From positions 1-14,812 of the forward strand of contig CATEEE010000110.1 in the NCBI GenBank assembly GCA_949499045.1: 14,812 nt of DNA, read 5' to 3'. Numbering within the stretch: the first letter of the stretch is position 1; each line of letters starts with the position of its first letter. This document shows, piece by piece, positions 7,086 through 13,970 of this stretch. Origin of the DNA: Marinobacterium sp. xm-d-530 (GTDB lineage Bacteria; Pseudomonadota; Gammaproteobacteria; Pseudomonadales; Balneatricaceae). Below the pieces are notes generated by a model. That model was not told the DNA's origin. It saw only the letters and a list, made by a program, of their open reading frames with translations, and did not search any database. A program made the translations under genes and the position numbers.

Positions 7086-7700
7086 TTACAGCAGACCCGA
7101 CAGCATCACGCTCGCTAAAAGCGTCAATGCGATCGCCATACCTCGATTGATTCGTTGCTCATGCTTTGCCAGCAGTGCCAAGCTCTTGCGTGTACTGAGC
7201 AGTAGCGCAACGATGATGTACCAGAGGGTATCAGTCATCCAGGGCGTCACGACCAGTAACGCTTGCGCTTCAATGGTTGATTCAGAGCCGACAAAAGGTG
7301 CGAAAATGGCAATAAAAAAGAGCATCAACTTAGGGTTGAAGGTCGCAATGACAGCACCATCACGAATCGCTTGCCAATAACTGGTTTTCGCTCGTTCTTC
7401 AGGCGCAATCTGCATCGAGCCACCCTGCCAAGCACCTCGAGCCATGTTGAGCAGATACAAAGCCGCAACAACAGTTAAACCGACCTCTATCCAAGGTAAA
7501 CGCGCCAAAAGTTGACTCAAGCCAACGACCGTCAAAAGCGCCCAGCCACCCACCATCAAACCATGTGATATAGCGGTAAGCAGGCCATGAACACGCGACC
7601 CATTCAGCGCTTGATTCACCACCACCAACAGGCTAGGACCGGGCGAGACTGCTCCTAAAGTACAGACAGCTAATAGGGTGAACCACTCAACTAAATTCAC
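7086..7700 (-). CDS. LysE/RhtB family amino-acid exporter
   Basis: This is an inner-membrane protein of the LysE/RhtB translocator family, which exports amino acids or related compounds. About six hydrophobic helices are visible over 204 residues, the usual family length. The first carries the hallmark GAVSPGP motif (about residues 16-22), and the middle of the protein has the conserved FNPKLMLFF segment before helix four. The exact substrate cannot be told from sequence. I place the start at GTG 7700 because the Shine-Dalgarno AGAGG lies about 5 bases upstream of it. A GTG at 7706 in the same frame overlaps that ribosome binding site and would add only two residues. The gene is divergent from the YaiL-like gene and runs toward the 4.5S RNA gene, ending only 7 bases from that gene's -35 box. 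Confidence 0.9.
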   Translation of the reverse strand: MNLVEWFTLLAVCTLGAVSPGPSLLVVVNQALNGSRVHGLLTAISHGLMVGGWALLTVVGLSQLLARLPWIEVGLTVVAALYLLNMARGAWQGGSMQIAPEERAKTSYWQAIRDGAVIATFNPKLMLFFIAIFAPFVGSESTIEAQALLVVTPWMTDTLWYIIVALLLSTRKSLALLAKHEQRINRGMAIALTLLASVMLSGLL

Positions 7701-7764
7701 AAACACCTCTACGAGAAAGCTATGTTAAACTCCGCGCATTCTAGAACTTATGGAAACAGGTGTC

Positions 7765-8307
7765 ATGGCTGGATCACTTCAGGACCAATTATTAAAAGCG
7801 GGCCTTGCTAATAAACAGCAGGCAAAAAAGGCGACGATTGAGAAGCGCAAAAAGAAAAAGCAATCACCTGATGAGGTGGTTGCTGAAAAAGCCAAACAGC
7901 AGGCTGACATTCAAGCCAAACGTGAGCAGAAAGCCGCACAAGATCGCGCCTTAAATGAAGCACGAGATGCCGAGCAGGCAGAGAGAGCGATTGACGCTCA
8001 GGTGAAACAACTGATTGAACATCACCAGATTACGATATCAGACCGAGCAGAGACTCGTTATCAATTCGCAGATGGTAAAACCATCAAACACATCTACATC
8101 GATGAATCGATGTTTCAGCCACTCACTCGCGCACAGATACGCGTGGCCAAACTCGGTGAAGCCTATGCCTTAGTGCCGGCCGTTGTTGCAGAGCGAATCG
8201 AAGAGCGTCGTCCTGAACGAATCATCCCACTATCAAGCGATCAACAGGCCAGTGATGAAGATGATCCTTATGCGGATTACGCGATCCCTGATGATTTGAT
8301 GTGGTAG
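7765..8307 (+). CDS. yaiL: DUF2058 family protein, YaiL-like
   Basis: This 180-residue protein belongs to the DUF2058 family represented by E. coli YaiL. It opens with the family signature MAGSLQDQLLKAGLANKQQAKKA, followed by a very basic KRKKKKQ stretch at about 24-30 and a long charged, Ala/Gln/Lys/Glu-rich helix, probably a coiled coil, to about residue 80. A compact C-terminal part contains DGKTIKHIYIDESMFQPLTRAQIRVAKLGEAYALVP and ends in an acidic tail. The basic N-terminus suggests nucleic-acid binding, but no function is established. I chose ATG 7765 over the in-frame ATG 7750 because homologues begin at MA.SLQDQLL and because AGGT lies about 5 bases before it. Convergent alr follows after a gap holding a REP-like pair. 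Confidence 0.88.
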   Translation: MAGSLQDQLLKAGLANKQQAKKATIEKRKKKKQSPDEVVAEKAKQQADIQAKREQKAAQDRALNEARDAEQAERAIDAQVKQLIEHHQITISDRAETRYQFADGKTIKHIYIDESMFQPLTRAQIRVAKLGEAYALVPAVVAERIEERRPERIIPLSSDQQASDEDDPYADYAIPDDLMW

Positions 8308-8340
8308 GTTGGAGCGTAAATAGAAGCTAAGCGTAACTTG

Positions 8341-8428
8341 GAAGCGGATGACAGGCTGAAGCCTGTCATCGGTGCACATAACTCTTTACGGAGTCACGGT
8401 GACTGGCCTTCAGCCTGTCACCCGCTCT
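8341..8428. repeat. REP-like palindrome pair in inverted orientation (REPIN-like)
   Basis: Two 21-base arms at 8341-8361 and, reversed, at 8428-8408 match at 18 of 21 positions and enclose 46 bases. Each arm belongs to its own hairpin. The first is a perfect 11-pair stem GATGACAGGCT (8347-8357) and AGCCTGTCATC (8360-8370). The second is GGTGAC, a T-T mismatch and GGC pairing with GCC, T and GTCACC (8398-8422) around a CTTCA loop. A third, competing palindrome, AGTCAC-G-GTGACT, lies at 8393-8405. The layout is that of paired REP sequences (REPIN/BIME). It sits between the convergent stop codons of the YaiL-like gene and alr, a usual location for such elements, where it may also stop transcription or shield RNA ends. 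No T-run follows either stem. Confidence 0.75.
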
Positions 8429-8447
8429 AACAGTATTTTCCAGACAG

Positions 8448-9524
8448 TCAGTCAGACCCAACAACATACCGTTTCGGCACCCGCGCTGTAAGCCCTGCAA
8501 ATAGCGTATAGTCGATGGTATCGCAGCATTTAGCCACTCGATCCGCAAGCAATTGATCGTTGAACATGATCACCTCATCACCAACCGACACTGTTGCCAA
8601 ATCGGTCACATCGACAGTAATCATATCCATTGAGACACGACCCACAATTGGTACTTCAACCCCATTAACCAAAACAGGCGTACCCTGCTTAGCTTGGCGC
8701 GGATAGCCATCAGCATAACCAATGGCGATTGTTGCTATTTTACGAGGTGATTCCGCGGTATAGGTTGCACCGTAACCTACCGACTCGCCTGGTGAAATAT
8801 CTCGCAACGCTATGATGGCTGTTTTAAGCGTCATTGCAGGCTGCAAGCCCTGCAAACCCAACTCACTCGGCGTCCCCCCGTAAAGCCCAATACCTAGCCT
8901 CTGCCAACTATCGGCAGGCGTTGCTTGGGTAAATATCCCAGCAGAATTGGCAAAACTGCTTGCGTCGGTTTTAACTGAATTAAAACGCGACTGTGCAACA
9001 ACGTTGCGAGGGTGGTCAGGTTGATCCGCGCAGGCAAAGTGACTCATTAAAATAGGCTCAGGAAGCCCCTCAATAGAGGAGAGCTGTTCCAAAACCCTTG
9101 GCACTGCAACTGTATCAAAACCGAGGCGATGCATACCCGAATCTACTTTCAGCCAAACCTGTGGTCGCCATTGAGTCGTTAATAGATGTTTAAGCAACCA
9201 CTCAATTTGATAGTCACCGTGGCAGACCAACCAAAAGTCATGACGCTCACAAGAGGTTAACTCCTCTTCTGCAAAGCAACCTTCGAGAAGCAGTACAGGT
9301 GCACGAACTCCACCAGCACGCAGCTCTAACGCCTCCTCAATGGAAGCAACACCAAAGGCATCGGCATCAGACTCAAGGGCTAGAGACACCTTCACAGAGC
9401 CATGGCCGTAGGCATTCGCTTTAACAACAGCCAAGGTTTTGGCATGCGAATTTTGCTCTTTGGCCAGTGCCAAATTATGCTTGAGGGCGGTTAAATTAAC
9501 CTCGGCAACCAGAGGACGAGCCAT
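8448..9524 (-). CDS. alr: Alanine racemase
   Basis: This PLP enzyme interconverts L- and D-alanine, supplying D-alanine for peptidoglycan or feeding alanine catabolism. The 358-residue protein has the N-terminal TIM-barrel motif AVVKANAYGHG with the PLP-binding lysine at K35, the barrel segments VWLKVDSGMHRLGF and MSHFACAD, GIGLYGG at about 211-217, and the C-terminal beta-domain motif VGYGATYTA at 249-257 that carries the catalytic tyrosine of the other subunit. The SMDMITVDVTD segment is also typical. The start is the ATG at 9524. It lies two bases after ridA on the same strand, a ridA-racemase pairing that resembles the dadA-ridA-dadX group of pseudomonads, but no dadA is present here. Whether it is the biosynthetic Alr or the catabolic DadX cannot be decided from the sequence. 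Confidence 0.95.
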   Translation of the reverse strand: MARPLVAEVNLTALKHNLALAKEQNSHAKTLAVVKANAYGHGSVKVSLALESDADAFGVASIEEALELRAGGVRAPVLLLEGCFAEEELTSCERHDFWLVCHGDYQIEWLLKHLLTTQWRPQVWLKVDSGMHRLGFDTVAVPRVLEQLSSIEGLPEPILMSHFACADQPDHPRNVVAQSRFNSVKTDASSFANSAGIFTQATPADSWQRLGIGLYGGTPSELGLQGLQPAMTLKTAIIALRDISPGESVGYGATYTAESPRKIATIAIGYADGYPRQAKQGTPVLVNGVEVPIVGRVSMDMITVDVTDLATVSVGDEVIMFNDQLLADRVAKCCDTIDYTLFAGLTARVPKRYVVGSD

Positions 9525-9526
9525 AA

Positions 9527-9916
9527 TTAATCAGCTGTCACCATGATGGCATCGATCTCGATATCGACAGACTTAGGCAACTCTTTAACGGCAAATGCAG
9601 CACGCGCTGGATAGGGCTCGTCGAAATAACGCGCCATAACCTCATTGACCTTGGCAAAGTGAGACATATCACTTAACAGAATGGTCAACTTAACCGCTTC
9701 ATTCAGCGATCCGCCTGCCGCTTCAGCAATCGCTTTTAAATTCTCAAACACCTGAACAGCCTGCGCTTCAAAGCTTTCTGTCACTAGTTCCATTGACTCA
9801 GGAATCAATGGAATCTGACCTGAGATATAAACCGTGTTACCCACTTTAACGGCTTGTGAGTAGGTACCAATGGCGGCCGGTGCATTCGGGGTAGAGATGG
9901 TGCTGCGGTTTGACAT
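9527..9916 (-). CDS. ridA: RidA family enamine/imine deaminase
   Basis: RidA hydrolyses reactive enamine/imine intermediates such as 2-aminoacrylate, protecting PLP enzymes from damage. The 129-residue chain has family length and forms the usual YjgF/chorismate-mutase-like trimer subunit. Visible signatures are GTYSQAV at 17-23, VYISGQIPLIPES starting at 29, and the C-terminal active-site residues R105 (PARAAFAV) and E120 (IEIDAI), the same positions as in E. coli RidA. AGGAG lies 6 bases before the ATG at 9916. Its partner alr, a PLP enzyme, follows after two bases, which makes functional sense. Transcription probably starts at the promoter at 9951-9978. Confidence 0.95.
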   Translation of the reverse strand: MSNRSTISTPNAPAAIGTYSQAVKVGNTVYISGQIPLIPESMELVTESFEAQAVQVFENLKAIAEAAGGSLNEAVKLTILLSDMSHFAKVNEVMARYFDEPYPARAAFAVKELPKSVDIEIDAIMVTAD

Positions 9917-9950
9917 GAAGCGCTCCTAAAAACAAATTTAAACTCAGGCC

Positions 9951-9978
9951 ATTATCGCAGAGATCGACGTTCTGACAA
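9951..9978 (-). promoter_or_regulatory. Predicted sigma-70 promoter of ridA-alr
   Basis: On the minus strand TTGTCA (9978-9973) and GATAAT (9956-9951) are 16 bases apart. The -35 box occupies almost the same bases as the tlyA -35 box on the other strand. Confidence 0.6.
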
Positions 9979-10000
9979 GTGGTAGAACTTTGTTTACTAT
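9972..10000 (+). promoter_or_regulatory. Predicted sigma-70 promoter of the tlyA-type gene
   Basis: CTGACA (9972-9977) and TACTAT (9995-10000) are separated by 17 bases. Initiation near 10007 would give a short leader of about 18 bases before the ATG at 10025, containing the GGGAG ribosome binding site. Confidence 0.65.
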
Positions 10001-10024
10001 TAGCCCACTAACTTGGGAGTTAAA

Positions 10025-10789
10025 ATGAAACGCGCCGATCAACTACTGCTGGATAAAGGCCTTTGTGATAGCCGAACACAAGCACAACGGGCCATCAAAG
10101 AGGGGCGCGTCAGCTACCTCGATAAGGAGTGGCGCACACTCAACAAACCTGGCATCAAACTTCCCGATACCACGGAGTTAACCATCACGCTTGCTGATGT
10201 AGACCAGTTCGTTTCACGTGGTGCATTAAAACTGAAAGGTGCAGTTGAAATCTGCCAAATTGATCTTAACGGCGTACACGCCATCGACGTTGGACAATCA
10301 ACGGGAGGCTTTACGGATTATCTACTTCAACAGGGTGCCGAGTCGGTACTTGGTATTGAAGTGGGACATGACCAACTTGCGCAGAAGCTGAGATCCAACC
10401 CAAAGGTGACCTGCCTTGAAGGCTACAATGCGCGTGAACTTAAGCTTGAATTGAAAGCACTCAGCCCGACAGGAACGTTTGACCTAGCCGTCATGGATGT
10501 CTCATTCATTTCGCAAACTCTTATCTTGCCAGGACTTTGCCATCTATTAGACAGAGGAAGCTACCTAGTCACCTTAGTAAAACCCCAGTTTGAGTTAGGG
10601 AAAGAGCACATAGGCAAGGGCGGAATCGTTAGATCGACGGAGCTCTACAAAGAACTAGAGGAACGCTTTAAAACGCTGATGACCGAGTTAGAGATGAGAG
10701 TAGTAACCTACATCGACAGCCCTATCAAAGGGGGCGATGGGAATCAGGAATTTCTTCTCGTCGCAGTAAAAGACCCGCTCACCCAATAA
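10025..10789 (+). CDS. tlyA: TlyA family 2'-O-methyltransferase (S4 domain plus FtsJ-like domain)
   Basis: The 254-residue protein fits the TlyA family. In mycobacteria TlyA methylates ribose 2'-OH groups of 16S and 23S rRNA; the old name hemolysin is widely copied but is not supported by this sequence. An S4-type RNA-binding domain occupies about residues 3-60 (RADQLLLDKGLCDSRTQAQR), then a Rossmann methyltransferase with the SAM-binding motif DVGQSTGGFTD at 88-98, FDLAVMDVSFIS, and VKPQFELG followed by GGIVR. The usual motif has DVGAS; here alanine is glutamine. I chose ATG 10025 because GGGAG lies 5 bases upstream of it; an in-frame TTG at 10013 would lie before that site. It is divergent from ridA and convergent with ftsZ, and its TAA sits in the loop of a hairpin. 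Confidence 0.9.
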   Translation: MKRADQLLLDKGLCDSRTQAQRAIKEGRVSYLDKEWRTLNKPGIKLPDTTELTITLADVDQFVSRGALKLKGAVEICQIDLNGVHAIDVGQSTGGFTDYLLQQGAESVLGIEVGHDQLAQKLRSNPKVTCLEGYNARELKLELKALSPTGTFDLAVMDVSFISQTLILPGLCHLLDRGSYLVTLVKPQFELGKEHIGKGGIVRSTELYKELEERFKTLMTELEMRVVTYIDSPIKGGDGNQEFLLVAVKDPLTQ

Positions 10790-10800
10790 TGGGGAGCGGG
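10774..10800 (-). terminator. Terminator hairpin between convergent ftsZ and tlyA-type gene
   Basis: CCCGCTC (10774-10780) pairs with GAGCGGG (10794-10800) and an inner CCC (10782-10784) with GGG (10791-10793) around an AATAAT loop, with one bulged A. On the minus strand the stem is followed by TCTTTT, so it best serves ftsZ, which stops 24 bases before it. The plus strand has only a short A-rich tract after it. The TAA of the tlyA-type gene (10787-10789) lies in the loop. Confidence 0.7.
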
Positions 10801-10824
10801 AAACCTGGACGGTTTAAAACTTAA

Positions 10825-12030
10825 TTAATCGGCCTGACGACGAAGGAAGGCTGGAATATCCAGGAACTCCATATCATCAGTACCGGTCTTCTGTTGCACT
10901 GGTTCTTCTATCTCCGCCGCCTGCTCTGCTTGTTGAGCTTGACGATTACGGATCACCGTTGGCAACTCAAGCTGGCTAAAATCAGAGGCTGTTGGCGGCG
11001 CTGTTTTAACCTCTACTTGAGTTGGTCCGCCAGTTGTCACATCACTGTTCACAACTCTCGCACCTGCCTGTTGAGCCTGAGCAAGACCAGTCGCCACAAC
11101 GGTTACTTTGAGCTCTTCGCTCATATCTGGATCGATAACCGTACCGACAACAATGGTGGCATTGTCTGACGCATACTCTTCGACAATTTCACCTACTTCA
11201 GCGAACTCACCGAGGCTAAGATCCATACCTGAAGTAATGTTTACTAGAATGCCGCTCGCACCTTTAAGGTCAACATCTTCAAGCAGGGGACTCTTAATCG
11301 CCGCTTCAGTCGCTTCCGCAGCACGCTCATCACCACGCGCATGCCCCGTACCCATCATAGCCATGCCCATTTCAGACATCACAGTGCGAACGTCTGCAAA
11401 GTCGACGTTGATCATACCCGGACGGATAATTAGATCAGCGATACCTTGCACGGCACCTTTGAGCACGTCATTCGCTTCACCGAAGGCTTTGATCAAACTT
11501 GTGTTCTTACCTAGGACAGGAAGCAGTTTCTCGTTAGGAATAATAATCAGAGAGTCGACCTGCTCTTGCAGCTCACGAATACCCTCTTCCGCAATTTTCA
11601 TGCGTTTCTTGCCTTCGAATGGGAAGGGTTTGGTGACAACTGCCACGGTAAGAATACCCATCTCTTTCGCCACTTCGGCAACGATCGGTGCAGCACCGGT
11701 ACCGGTACCACCGCCCATACCTGCCGTGATGAAGACCATATCAGCACCACGCAGGGAATCGGCAATCTGTTCGCGATCAGAGACCGCCGCCTGACGACCT
11801 ACATCAGGGTTAGCGCCGGCGCCCAAGCCTTTCGTCATATCACCACCGATATGAAGGGCTGTACTGGCGGCCATTTTTCCAAGTGCCTGCGCATCGGTAT
11901 TGGCACAGATAAAATCCACACCCTCTACATCCGACGCTACCATGTGGTTGACTGCGTTACCGCCGCCACCACCGACACCGACAACTTTGATTACTGCGTT
12001 CTCGTTTGTATCTTCTACTAACTCAAACAT
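10825..12030 (-). CDS. ftsZ: Cell division protein FtsZ
   Basis: FtsZ is the tubulin-like GTPase that forms the cytokinetic ring at midcell. The 401-residue protein shows GVGGGGGNAVNHM at about 18-30, the tubulin signature GGGTGTG at 106-112, the synergy-loop region with NVDFADVRTVM, the helix with GMAMMGTGHARG, and the conserved C-terminal peptide DIPAFLRRQAD that binds FtsA and ZipA. A variable linker with repeated Q/A/E lies at about 325-385. A strong GGAGGA ribosome binding site precedes the ATG. ftsA lies 65 bases upstream on the same strand. The gene after ftsZ is a convergent tlyA-type gene, not lpxC as in the usual gammaproteobacterial order. The sequence looks complete and functional, not like a decayed copy. 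Confidence 0.99.
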   Translation of the reverse strand: MFELVEDTNENAVIKVVGVGGGGGNAVNHMVASDVEGVDFICANTDAQALGKMAASTALHIGGDMTKGLGAGANPDVGRQAAVSDREQIADSLRGADMVFITAGMGGGTGTGAAPIVAEVAKEMGILTVAVVTKPFPFEGKKRMKIAEEGIRELQEQVDSLIIIPNEKLLPVLGKNTSLIKAFGEANDVLKGAVQGIADLIIRPGMINVDFADVRTVMSEMGMAMMGTGHARGDERAAEATEAAIKSPLLEDVDLKGASGILVNITSGMDLSLGEFAEVGEIVEEYASDNATIVVGTVIDPDMSEELKVTVVATGLAQAQQAGARVVNSDVTTGGPTQVEVKTAPPTASDFSQLELPTVIRNRQAQQAEQAAEIEEPVQQKTGTDDMEFLDIPAFLRRQAD

Positions 12031-12095
12031 ATCTTCCTCCAGGTTTTATGTAAGGCAGGCCCGATCTTTGCCGGTTACTGCCAACTAAGCTCTGA

Positions 12096-13385
12096 TTAAA
12101 AGTTACCTTTCAACCAAGATTTTGTTTTAGAGATCCACCCTTCTGATGGCTCTTTTTTAACGTGTTTTTTCTCAGGCTGATGATCAGCAATATCGTCCGG
12201 CATCAAACCAAAATCAGTGATCGTCTCAGCATCCACATGCTGATCAAGATCGTTGTCCGCCGAATAGAGCAACAGACCAATCGCCGTCGCATAGATAGGG
12301 TTACTCAAGAGATCATCAACACCACCCACCCCTGTTGGCTTAGCCAAGCGTACTGGCATGTGGAATATCTCTTCTGCGAGTTCAACCGCTCCTTCCATCT
12401 TCGAGGTACCGCCAGTTAATACAATGCCGGCCGCTGCTAGGTCTTCAAAACCGCTACGGCGAAGCTCTTGCTGCACTAGGGTAAACAGCTCTTCATAACG
12501 AGGCTCGACCACCTCAGCCAGAGCCTGACGAGAAAGATCACGTGCAGGACGATCACCAACACTTGGGACCTTTATCGTCTCATCAGCACGCGCCAGCTGT
12601 GCCAATGCACAGGCGTATTTCATCTTGATTTGATCCGCATGCTGCATTGGGGTTCGCAGCGCCATCGCTATGTCATTACTGACCTGATCGCCAGCCACAG
12701 GTATAACCGCTGTATGACGAATAGAACCTTGGGTAAAGATCGCGATATCCGTGGTACCACCACCGATATCGACCATGCAGACACCCAGGTCTTTCTCATC
12801 ATCTGTTAACACTGCGTAGCCTGATGCCAGCTGTTCAAGAACAACGGCATCGATCTCTAAACCACAACGACGAACACACTTTTCAATATTTTGAATGGCG
12901 TTCGTCGCACCGGTAATCAGGTGAACCTTAGCCTCTAAACGAACACCCGACATACCAAGCGGCTCTTTAATACCCTCTTGATTATCAATCAAATACTCTT
13001 GTGGGAGGATGTGTAAAATGCGCTGATCGGCTGGAATCGCAACAGCCTGGGCCGCTTCAATAACACGCTCAACGTCAGATTGAGTCACCTCTTTACTCTG
13101 CAGAGCGACAATCCCGTGCGAGTTTTGGCTAGCGATGTGACTACCCGAAACCCCAACACTGACTGAGTGAATTTTTACACCCGCCATCAGCTCAGCGGCT
13201 TCAACTGCTCGCTGAATCGACTGCACAGTGGATTCGATATTAACGACCACACCGCGCTTTAATCCGCGAGATGGGTGCGAGCCAACGCCAACTACCTCAA
13301 TATCGCCGTCCGTACCAATTTCTGCCACCATACAGACGACCTTGGAGGTACCGATATCAAGAGCTACAATCATTTTTGAATCCAC
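12096..13385 (-). CDS. ftsA: Cell division protein FtsA
   Basis: FtsA is an actin-like ATPase that tethers FtsZ filaments to the inner membrane and recruits later division proteins. The 429-residue protein begins with the phosphate-1 motif IVALDIGTSKVV, has the SHMA/1C domain at about 85-160 with IPADQRILHILPQEYLID, the phosphate-2 motif MVDIGGGTTDIAIF, the adenosine motif GIVLTGGTSKMEG, and a C-terminal amphipathic helix SEGWISKTKSWLKGNF for membrane binding. It resembles Pseudomonas FtsA closely along its length. The start is GTG 13385; an in-frame ATG at 13373 is the alternative, and neither has a strong ribosome binding site. An Lrp/AsnC-type gene lies 35 bases upstream where ftsQ is normally found. 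Confidence 0.98.
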   Translation of the reverse strand: MDSKMIVALDIGTSKVVCMVAEIGTDGDIEVVGVGSHPSRGLKRGVVVNIESTVQSIQRAVEAAELMAGVKIHSVSVGVSGSHIASQNSHGIVALQSKEVTQSDVERVIEAAQAVAIPADQRILHILPQEYLIDNQEGIKEPLGMSGVRLEAKVHLITGATNAIQNIEKCVRRCGLEIDAVVLEQLASGYAVLTDDEKDLGVCMVDIGGGTTDIAIFTQGSIRHTAVIPVAGDQVSNDIAMALRTPMQHADQIKMKYACALAQLARADETIKVPSVGDRPARDLSRQALAEVVEPRYEELFTLVQQELRRSGFEDLAAAGIVLTGGTSKMEGAVELAEEIFHMPVRLAKPTGVGGVDDLLSNPIYATAIGLLLYSADNDLDQHVDAETITDFGLMPDDIADHQPEKKHVKKEPSEGWISKTKSWLKGNF

Positions 13386-13420
13386 GATTCACACCCAATT
13401 CCAATTACGTTTAACTACTC

Positions 13421-13882
13421 TTATGCACTCTCTGGCGCATACTCCAAGTGATTGACGATTTCACGCAAGGCAAACGACGTCTGCATTCGTGAAACATGAG
13501 GCAAATCACTCAAAACCTTTCGACGCAACTGTTCAAAGTCACGTAAATCTCTTGCCGCTACCTTCAATAGATAATCCGCATCGCCGCTCATTAGGTAGCA
13601 GGATCTAACACTCGGCACTTTAGCAACCGCATGCTCAAAATCAGACTGAGCTGCATCAGACTGACTATCCAGTGTGATTTCGACCATGACAGTTGCGGAA
13701 TAGCCAACCTTATCGGGGTCAACGAGCGCGGTGTAACCAGAGATGATGCCGTCTTTTTCTAGACGAGCAATACGGCGAGACACGGCAGAGCCTGAGAGAC
13801 GAACGCTATCCGCGATCTCATTCGTGGTGCGACGTCCATCTTGCTGGAGCGCACGAATTATCTCCCAATCTTTTGCATCCAC
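13421..13882 (-). CDS. Lrp/AsnC family transcriptional regulator
   Basis: This 153-residue protein is a feast/famine (Lrp/AsnC) regulator. The N-terminal helix-turn-helix spans about residues 4-50, with TTNEIADSVRLSGSAVSRRIARLEKDGII at 19-47, then YTALVDPDKVGY and a C-terminal RAM/AsnC_trans_reg domain at about 65-145 with SCYLMSGDADYLLKVAARDLRDFEQL. Such proteins form octamers, bind amino acids and wrap DNA at AT-rich palindromes. The start is GTG 13882, because an in-frame TAA lies two codons upstream; AGGA is about 10 bases before it. A near-consensus promoter and a cluster of GCA-N7-TGC palindromes lie upstream, suggesting autoregulation. ftsA follows 35 bases downstream on the same strand. 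The exact subgroup and effector are not recognisable. Confidence 0.93.
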   Translation of the reverse strand: MDAKDWEIIRALQQDGRRTTNEIADSVRLSGSAVSRRIARLEKDGIISGYTALVDPDKVGYSATVMVEITLDSQSDAAQSDFEHAVAKVPSVRSCYLMSGDADYLLKVAARDLRDFEQLRRKVLSDLPHVSRMQTSFALREIVNHLEYAPESA

Positions 13883-13933
13883 CGATTACAAATCCTAAAG
13901 CCAATTGCGACGACTGAATCGCCAATTGCTCAA

Positions 13934-13962
13934 AATATACACAACCCAGCCAACCATTCCAA
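13934..13962 (-). promoter_or_regulatory. Predicted sigma-70 promoter of the Lrp/AsnC-family gene
   Basis: On the minus strand TTGGAA (13962-13957) and TATATT (13939-13934) are 17 bases apart. Initiation near 13927 would give a leader of about 45 bases. The first GCA-N7-TGC palindrome (13971-13983) lies just upstream of the -35 box, centred about 50 bases before the predicted start. Confidence 0.65.
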
Positions 13963-13970
13963 CACTAAAC

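Noticed and set aside
8366..8548. Minus-strand 60-residue frame over the REP-like pair and the alr end
   Set aside because: It is explained by the repeat and by another frame of alr; no ribosome binding site.
10025..10789. Hemolysin or toxin function for the TlyA-type protein
   Set aside because: The S4 and FtsJ-like methyltransferase domains indicate rRNA methylation; nothing suggests a secreted or pore-forming protein.
11108..11794. Plus-strand 228-residue frame opposite ftsZ
   Set aside because: It is a shadow of ftsZ caused by codon bias; the serine/proline/isoleucine-rich product has no family features.
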